A stretch of DNA of 64,000 nt, taken from Mesobacterium_A hydrothermale. GTDB taxonomy: Bacteria > Pseudomonadota > Alphaproteobacteria > Rhodobacterales > Rhodobacteraceae. Both the position numbers and the translations under genes were made by a program. The stretch is taken from assembly GCF_035818635.1 (NCBI RefSeq), contig NZ_JAYLLH010000010.1, positions 82,856 through 146,855 on the forward strand, given 5' to 3'. This document shows positions 59,723-64,000 of the stretch, one piece after another. Every line of letters starts with the position of its first letter. Position 1 is the stretch's first letter. The notes under the pieces were generated by a model, which searched no databases, was not told the origin of the DNA, and saw only the letters and a program-made list of their open reading frames with translations.

Positions 59723-61045
59723 ATGCCGCAGCTTTCCCCCCGCCCCTGGGTGCCTGACGCGCCCGAAACCCTGATCCAGCGCTATGCCGCGGAAACGGCC
59801 GCCGCCCCCAGCGCGCAGATCGCCGACCGGCTGGACGCGCTGGCCGCCGAGAACCGCCAGATCCACGAACGCGACTGTTTCAACCTGAACCCCGCGACCA
59901 ACGTGATGAACCCCCGCGCCGAGGCCCTGCTGTCCAGCGGCATCGGCACAAGGCCCTCGCTGGGCTATCCCGGCGACAAGTACGAAATGGGGCTGGAGGC
60001 CATCGAAGAGATCGAGGTCATCGCCGCCGAACTTGCCGCCGAGGTGTTCAACGCCCGCTACGCGGAAATCCGTGTGCCATCCGGCGCGATCGCCAATCTC
60101 TACGCCTTCATGGCGCTGACGCAACCGGGTGACACGATCATCGCACCGCCGGCGTCGGTCGGCGGTCACGTCACCCATCATCAGGCGGGCTGCGCCGGCC
60201 TTTATGGGCTGACGATCCACCCCGCCCCGGTCGACGCCGACGGCTACACCGTCGATCTGCAGGCGCTGGCGGACCTGGCGGACGGGGTCAAACCCCGGCT
60301 GATCACCATCGGCGGGTCGCTCAACCTGTTCCCGCATCCGGTGGCAGAGATCCGGGCGATCGCCGATGCGGTGGGGGCACATCTGCTGTTCGACGCGGCG
60401 CATCAATGCGGGATCATCGCCGGCAAGGCCTGGCCCGATCCGCTGTCCGAAGGCGCGCACCTGATGACGATGAGCACCTACAAGAGCCTGGGCGGCCCAC
60501 CCTCGGGCCTGATCGTCACCAATGATGCCGGGATCGCCGAACGGCTCGATGCCATCGCCTTCCCCGGCATGACCGCGAATTTCGACGCAGCGAAATCCGC
60601 GGCGCTGGCCATGGCCCTGCTCGACTGGCGCGATTTCGGTCCGGCCTATGCCGCCGAAATGGTCGCGATGGCACGGGCGCTGGCCGAAGCGCTGAGCGCC
60701 GAGGGCCTGCCCGTCTTTGCCGCCGACAAGGGCGGCACCCGCTCGCACCAGCTGGCGATCGAGGCGGCAGGCTTCGGCGGTGGACAGGCGGCGTCAAAGA
60801 CGCTGCGCAAGGCCGGGTTCCTGGCCTGCGGCATCGGCCTTCCGATTGCCGAGGTCACCGGCGATCTGAACGGACTCAGGATCGGCACACCGGAACTGGT
60901 GCGCTGGGGCATGACCACAGACGACGCGCCATACCTCGCCGCGCTGATCGCCAGGGGCCTGCGCAGCAACGACCCGCAGTCCGTTGCGGCCGAGGTCCGG
61001 GACTGGCGACAGGGCTTCGACAAGCTGCACTTCATACACGCCTGA
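59723..61045 (+). CDS. SHMT-like PLP-dependent enzyme (aldolase/hydroxymethyltransferase family)
   Basis: A 440-aa fold-type I PLP enzyme related to serine hydroxymethyltransferase but divergent from GlyA. The aldimine-forming Lys254 is in MSTYKSLGGPPSGLIV, the cofactor Asp-His pair in FDAAHQCGIIAG, and the N-terminal region has LNPATNVMNPRAEALLSSGIGTRPS and YPGDKYEMG. Possible activities are threonine/phenylserine-type aldolase, alpha-methylserine hydroxymethyltransferase or a beta-hydroxy-amino-acid retro-aldolase; sequence alone does not decide. It is probably controlled by the divergent LysR protein. The start at 59723 fits the family start. Confidence 0.8.
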   Translation: MPQLSPRPWVPDAPETLIQRYAAETAAAPSAQIADRLDALAAENRQIHERDCFNLNPATNVMNPRAEALLSSGIGTRPSLGYPGDKYEMGLEAIEEIEVIAAELAAEVFNARYAEIRVPSGAIANLYAFMALTQPGDTIIAPPASVGGHVTHHQAGCAGLYGLTIHPAPVDADGYTVDLQALADLADGVKPRLITIGGSLNLFPHPVAEIRAIADAVGAHLLFDAAHQCGIIAGKAWPDPLSEGAHLMTMSTYKSLGGPPSGLIVTNDAGIAERLDAIAFPGMTANFDAAKSAALAMALLDWRDFGPAYAAEMVAMARALAEALSAEGLPVFAADKGGTRSHQLAIEAAGFGGGQAASKTLRKAGFLACGIGLPIAEVTGDLNGLRIGTPELVRWGMTTDDAPYLAALIARGLRSNDPQSVAAEVRDWRQGFDKLHFIHA

Positions 61046-61061
61046 AATCCCCGACGGGCCA

Positions 61062-61139
61062 TCATCTTGCACAAAATATCCTGGGGGGTCCGGGGGGCAA
61101 AGCCCCCCTGCGGGTCGGACCGGGCAAAGCCCGGTCCGA
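61062..61139 (-). repeat. Composite palindromic repeat, copy C (convergent gene end)
   Basis: In minus orientation this copy has the tail ATCTTGCACAAAATATCC first, then GGGGGGC/GCCCCCC (61092-61098 with 61102-61108) and an 11-bp hairpin TCGGACCGGGC/GCCCGGTCCGA (61115-61125 with 61129-61139). The order matches copy B2 and, inverted, copy A. It lies between the converging SHMT-like and ornithine decarboxylase genes. Confidence 0.8.
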
Positions 61140-61252
61140 AACCACAGCAATCGAAAAACCGGCACCGAACAGGCAAACGCCCCAGGCCTCCTCCTCCCCG
61201 GAACCGGCCACGCCGATCAGGCTCCAAGGCCCCGCACGGGATCGACCAAAGC

Positions 61253-62422
61253 TCAGATGACGATGACATCCAGCGGCGGGAAGCCGTTGAAGCCGACCGA
61301 AGCATAGGTCGAGGTATAGGCGCCGCAGTTGCGGATCACGATACGGTCGCCGGCTTGCAGGCCCAGCGGCAGGTGCACCGGCTTTTTCTCGTAAAGCACA
61401 TCGGCGCTGTCGCAGGACGGTCCGGCCAGGATGCAGGGCCCGGTGGGCTCGTGGTCCCGACCGGTCAGGAACTGGTAACGGATGGCCTCGCCTTCGGTTT
61501 CGGCCAGCCCCGAGAACCGGCCGATGTCCAGGTACACCCAGCGGTGCAGGTCGTTGTCGGATTTCCTCGACACCAGCAGCACCTCGGCGGCAATCGCGCC
61601 GGCCTCGGCCACCATGCCGCGACCGGGTTCCGCCATGATCTGCGGGACGAAGCCGAAACGCTCGGTCACCAGGTGCATCACGTCCGAGGCATACTCCGCC
61701 GGGCCGTCCACGTCTTCGCCGTAGAAGGCCGGGAAACCGCCGCCGATGTTCAGCAGGCTCAGCCCGTGACCGGCCTCCTGCGCGGCGTGCCAGACGGCGG
61801 CCACCTGATCCAGCACCGGCGCCCACATCGCCGCGCGACGAGTTTGCGACCCGACGTGGAACGAAAACCCGACCGGACGCAGACCCAGGGCGCGCGCCTG
61901 GGTGATCAGATCCAGCGCCTTGTCGCCGGCGCAGCCAAACTTGCGGGTCAGCGGCCAGTCGGCTTCGCAGTTTTCCACGATCAGGCGGATATAGACGTGT
62001 GCGCCCGGGGCGTGGGTGGCCAGCTTTTCCAGCTCCTCCTCGGCATCGGCGGCGAACAGGTCCACGCCCTGCGCATAGGCCCAGGCGATGTCGGCAGGAC
62101 GCTTGATGGTGTTGCCGAAGGAAACATGCTCTGGCGCCGCGCCGGCCGCGAGGCAGGCGGCAATTTCCGTGCGCGAGGCGGCGTCGAACCGCGATCCCAG
62201 CCCGGCCAGCGTTTCCAGGATTTCCGGCGCCGGGTTGGCTTTCACCGCATAGTGGATTTGGGCCCGACCCAGGCCCTGGGCCAGCGCCGCGAACTGGCGC
62301 GCGACGGCCTGAGTATCGATGACCAGCGTCGGGCGGTCAAACGAATTGGCAAGGATGAAGGATTCCACGCGGGAATGGGACGAGGCTTCGCGGGCAGCAA
62401 GCCCGGTCACGTAAGCGTTCAT
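61253..62422 (-). CDS. Ornithine (lysine/ornithine) decarboxylase, alanine-racemase fold
   Basis: A 389-aa fold-type III PLP decarboxylase of the eukaryotic-like ODC/DapDC group, which makes putrescine (or cadaverine) for polyamines. The PLP Lys61 is in IHYAVKANP, with SFHVGSQ, LNIGGGFP, EPGRGMVAEA for phosphate binding, and the catalytic Cys in GPSCDSADVLYEK. It lacks the BioF-type features of the large SpeC-class enzymes. A ~210-bp leader with hairpins precedes it. Downstream lies repeat C. Confidence 0.95.
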   Translation of the reverse strand: MNAYVTGLAAREASSHSRVESFILANSFDRPTLVIDTQAVARQFAALAQGLGRAQIHYAVKANPAPEILETLAGLGSRFDAASRTEIAACLAAGAAPEHVSFGNTIKRPADIAWAYAQGVDLFAADAEEELEKLATHAPGAHVYIRLIVENCEADWPLTRKFGCAGDKALDLITQARALGLRPVGFSFHVGSQTRRAAMWAPVLDQVAAVWHAAQEAGHGLSLLNIGGGFPAFYGEDVDGPAEYASDVMHLVTERFGFVPQIMAEPGRGMVAEAGAIAAEVLLVSRKSDNDLHRWVYLDIGRFSGLAETEGEAIRYQFLTGRDHEPTGPCILAGPSCDSADVLYEKKPVHLPLGLQAGDRIVIRNCGAYTSTYASVGFNGFPPLDVIVI

Positions 62423-62632
62423 TGGTCATCTCCAATCGACCCGGCCGTGTCCGGTTTCCCGGCATGAGACCGCTCAGTTCCAAGGGAGACGTTACCGTCG
62501 CTACGTAAACCGCGTGGGATGTGCCCACCTCGCCAGAGGTGCGTGCGTTGGCGTCTATGGACGGCGCATATCGGGCAAACCCCGCGACATTTCAAGCGGT
62601 TTTTTTGGGCGGGCGACGACGGCCCGGGCCGA
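62423..62632 (-). promoter_or_regulatory. Structured leader/promoter region of the ornithine decarboxylase gene
   Basis: This 210-bp region, read on the minus strand, contains a stable hairpin CACCTC/GAGGTG (62526-62531 with 62536-62541) and several further complementary blocks near 62440-62510. Alphaproteobacterial ornithine decarboxylase genes can carry a conserved structured RNA leader (speF motif). I cannot confirm that match from memory, so this is a candidate only. No convincing gene lies in the gap. Confidence 0.3.
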
Positions 62633-62824
62633 TCAGGCGCGCGGGCGCAGGCAGCGTTGCGGCGGCGAGCCGCGCGGCCCGGTGGTGTGCGCCCCGCAGT
62701 GCACGCAACGCCAGTCGCTGTCACCGCTGCCGGGATATTCCCGCCAGCGGCACAGCCGGGTGTCGCGGTTGGTGAACAGCACCAGAAGGACAAAGGCGAC
62801 GATCAGACCGACAACGACGATCAT
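62633..62824 (-). CDS. Small membrane protein with C-terminal cysteine motif
   Basis: A 63-aa protein has one N-terminal transmembrane helix (MIVVVGLIVAFVLLVLF) and a short cytosolic or periplasmic tail with four Cys residues: CRWR, WRCVHCGAH and the final QRCL. The CxxC plus downstream Cys suggests a small zinc ribbon. It resembles tiny membrane proteins seen in Rhodobacterales genomes, but no function is known. It lies 36 bp after the DUF1353 lipoprotein gene on the same strand. Confidence 0.7.
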   Translation of the reverse strand: MIVVVGLIVAFVLLVLFTNRDTRLCRWREYPGSGDSDWRCVHCGAHTTGPRGSPPQRCLRPRA

Positions 62825-62860
62825 GGATTGGCTTTCCCATCGGTCATGCCAGCCGCAGCC

Positions 62861-63697
62861 TCAGAGCCCTCCGCCCGGGGTGCTGGGCGAAACCAGTGCC
62901 GAGGGGTCCAGCGACGGGCTGGTCATCAGTCCGGTCGACGGATCGGTCCCCGGATATCCCGTGTAACCGTCATCGTCATGGCCGTGCTCTTCTTCATGTT
63001 CTTCGAACGCCTGCCGGACATAGGTCTGCTGCAACTGCCGTTCCTTCATTTGCAGGTACAGCCACAGGGCGCCGAACGGCGGGTCGCTTTTTTCGATATA
63101 GGCCATTGCCTGGCGCATGGTGTTCTGCAACGCGGGCGTCGGCACCTTGCTGATGTCGCGATCCTTGTAGATGTCCCACCGCGGGCCGCCCAGGTAAACC
63201 GCTGTGAACATGATGCTGGCCCGCACGCGCGGTGTGCCGCTGACGATCAGCGCCTCATAGAACATGCGGTGCACGTCTTCCCACTTGGCATTGTGAAAGT
63301 TCGGGCCGTTTTCGTTGCCGATGCCGCAATAGGCATCGTGCACGGCGGCAGCATTGACGAATTCCGGGGAGGTGGGGTCGCCGATGATGTTGATGAAGAT
63401 CTTGGGGATCGACGCGCCATCGGTCAGAGTCTGGTTCGGGGCGATCCAGCGCCGCCCCTGCCCGTCGATGAAATCCAGCGAATTGGCGGTACGGAAGAAC
63501 TTGTAAGGCCGCTTCGGCAGGATGATCGGGTCGCCGGTCAGGCGCACCGGCGTGTTGAAGAAAACGCAGTTCTTGGAACTCGACCGCTCGCACACGTCCT
63601 CGGCGATGGGGACGCGGCTTTCCTTGTCGAGGATATCGGTCGGATCACAGGCAGACAGGGCCATCACGGCACCAAGGCAGGCAATTACCTGTTTCAT
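62861..63697 (-). CDS. DUF1353 lipoprotein
   Basis: A 278-aa predicted lipoprotein (MKQVIACLGAVMALSAC, lipobox LSAC, Cys17). The DUF1353 core appears at about 90-130: TLTDGASIPKIF, a following acidic block, and AAAVHDAYCGIGN, where the His-Asp pair may bind metal or be catalytic. DUF1353 relatives occur in phages and bacterial envelopes with unknown function. The C terminus is a Glu/His/Asp-rich then Ser/Pro/Gly-rich tail. It may be cotranscribed with the small membrane protein gene. Confidence 0.85.
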   Translation of the reverse strand: MKQVIACLGAVMALSACDPTDILDKESRVPIAEDVCERSSSKNCVFFNTPVRLTGDPIILPKRPYKFFRTANSLDFIDGQGRRWIAPNQTLTDGASIPKIFINIIGDPTSPEFVNAAAVHDAYCGIGNENGPNFHNAKWEDVHRMFYEALIVSGTPRVRASIMFTAVYLGGPRWDIYKDRDISKVPTPALQNTMRQAMAYIEKSDPPFGALWLYLQMKERQLQQTYVRQAFEEHEEEHGHDDDGYTGYPGTDPSTGLMTSPSLDPSALVSPSTPGGGL

Positions 63698-64000
63698 TAC
63701 GCAACTCTCAAAATGTATTTCAGCGATGCCAACAACCTATGCCGCGTTGCCTGCCCCGATCAAGTAAACCCTTGCGTCAGGCGGCCTGAATTGAGGGAAA
63801 TCAACGCGGGCTGCACAGCAAACAGCTATTCTTGGCATGTTCCGTTTGGAACGCGGCGGTCCTTGCCGTTGCAGCGCTTGCAGTCACCAAAACGGCGGGG
63901 GCCGCTGGCCTTTCGCAGGGAATGCCTAGTGGATTGAATCCAACATTTGGAACCCTCGATTTCTTGCGGCGATGATGTCGTTGGGGTCTGCCCGCCAAAC
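63698..64000. other. Intergenic stretch at the window end, possible 3' end of an off-window gene
   Basis: Most of this 303-bp stretch shows no gene I can support. On the minus strand the last ~75 bp (63926-64000) stay open with an in-frame stop at 63926-63928 and encode a plausible tail (VWRADPNDIIAARN, then GFQMLDSIH). This could be the C-terminal end of a gene that starts beyond the window, but the fragment is too short to assign. Confidence 0.3.

Noticed and set aside
63801..63998. 65-codon minus-strand frame at the window end
   Set aside because: No family resemblance and poor ribosome-binding site; a shorter frame ending at 63926 is a better candidate for an off-window gene tail.

Overview
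The window looks like chromosomal DNA from a marine-type alphaproteobacterium of the order Rhodobacterales (Roseobacter group or a close relative). The evidence is the high G+C content, the ethylmalonyl-CoA (EMC) pathway genes mcd, ccr and ecm, the alphaproteobacterial pckA // chvI-chvG-hprK-rapZ-EIIA-HPr cluster, the mreBCD-mrdA-rodA block, and many small Rhodobacterales-type families. I see no prophage, insertion sequence, integrase or CRISPR array.

Layout. 1-2.9 kb: ribosomal/transcription block on the minus strand (tRNA-Trp, secE, nusG, rplK, rplA, then a leader region before the off-window next gene). 3.3-6.7 kb: a small secreted protein, a hexapeptide acetyltransferase, a ZntB/CorA-type transporter and tuf. 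6.8-18.2 kb: mixed housekeeping and accessory genes (lipoprotein, P450, cobalamin adenosyltransferase, HIG1-type membrane protein, SDR, SH3 protein, parC, an iron-box-controlled hydroxylase operon, a DUF898/M48 pair, a GyrI-like protein). 18.4-23.4 kb: etfBA, hbdA, two acyltransferase or unknown genes, and HPr. 23.3-29.5 kb: regulatory PTS, HPr kinase, the ChvG/ChvI two-component system and pckA. 30-34.9 kb: a TauE permease, mcd, an AhpD-like protein, and a cassette of two secreted EF-hand proteins plus a secreted ferritin-like DUF2202 protein. 34.9-44.8 kb: a dimethylglycine-dehydrogenase-like enzyme, then the rod-shape operon. 44.8-50.7 kb: an acyl-CoA catabolic operon of the ACAD10/11 type. 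50.9-64 kb: a RecD-like helicase, ccr, a PlsB-like acyltransferase, ecm, an H-NS-like protein, deoD, a LysR regulator facing an SHMT-like enzyme, ornithine decarboxylase and a DUF1353 lipoprotein.

How the genes fit together. The strongest theme is C2/C4 assimilation. Crotonyl-CoA carboxylase/reductase, ethylmalonyl-CoA mutase and methylsuccinyl-CoA dehydrogenase are the signature EMC enzymes. ETF (etfBA) is the expected electron acceptor for the dehydrogenase, hbdA fits acetoacetyl-CoA/hydroxybutyryl-CoA interconversion, the PduO-type adenosyltransferase makes the B12 cofactor for the mutase, and pckA makes PEP for gluconeogenesis.

Points most worth a second look: (1) chvI, the response regulator, is split by a single-base frame break between its receiver and DNA-binding domains; (2) a perfect iron-responsive TGA-N9-TCA box sits in front of an uncharacterised periplasmic protein and a PKHD-type hydroxylase; (3) the EF-hand/EF-hand/DUF2202 cassette has shared Gly/Gln/His/Lys-rich segments; (4) an APH-kinase + acyl-CoA dehydrogenase operon resembles human ACAD10/11 in unfused form; (5) a composite palindromic repeat occurs only at convergent gene ends. 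Regulatory motif calls were made by eye.
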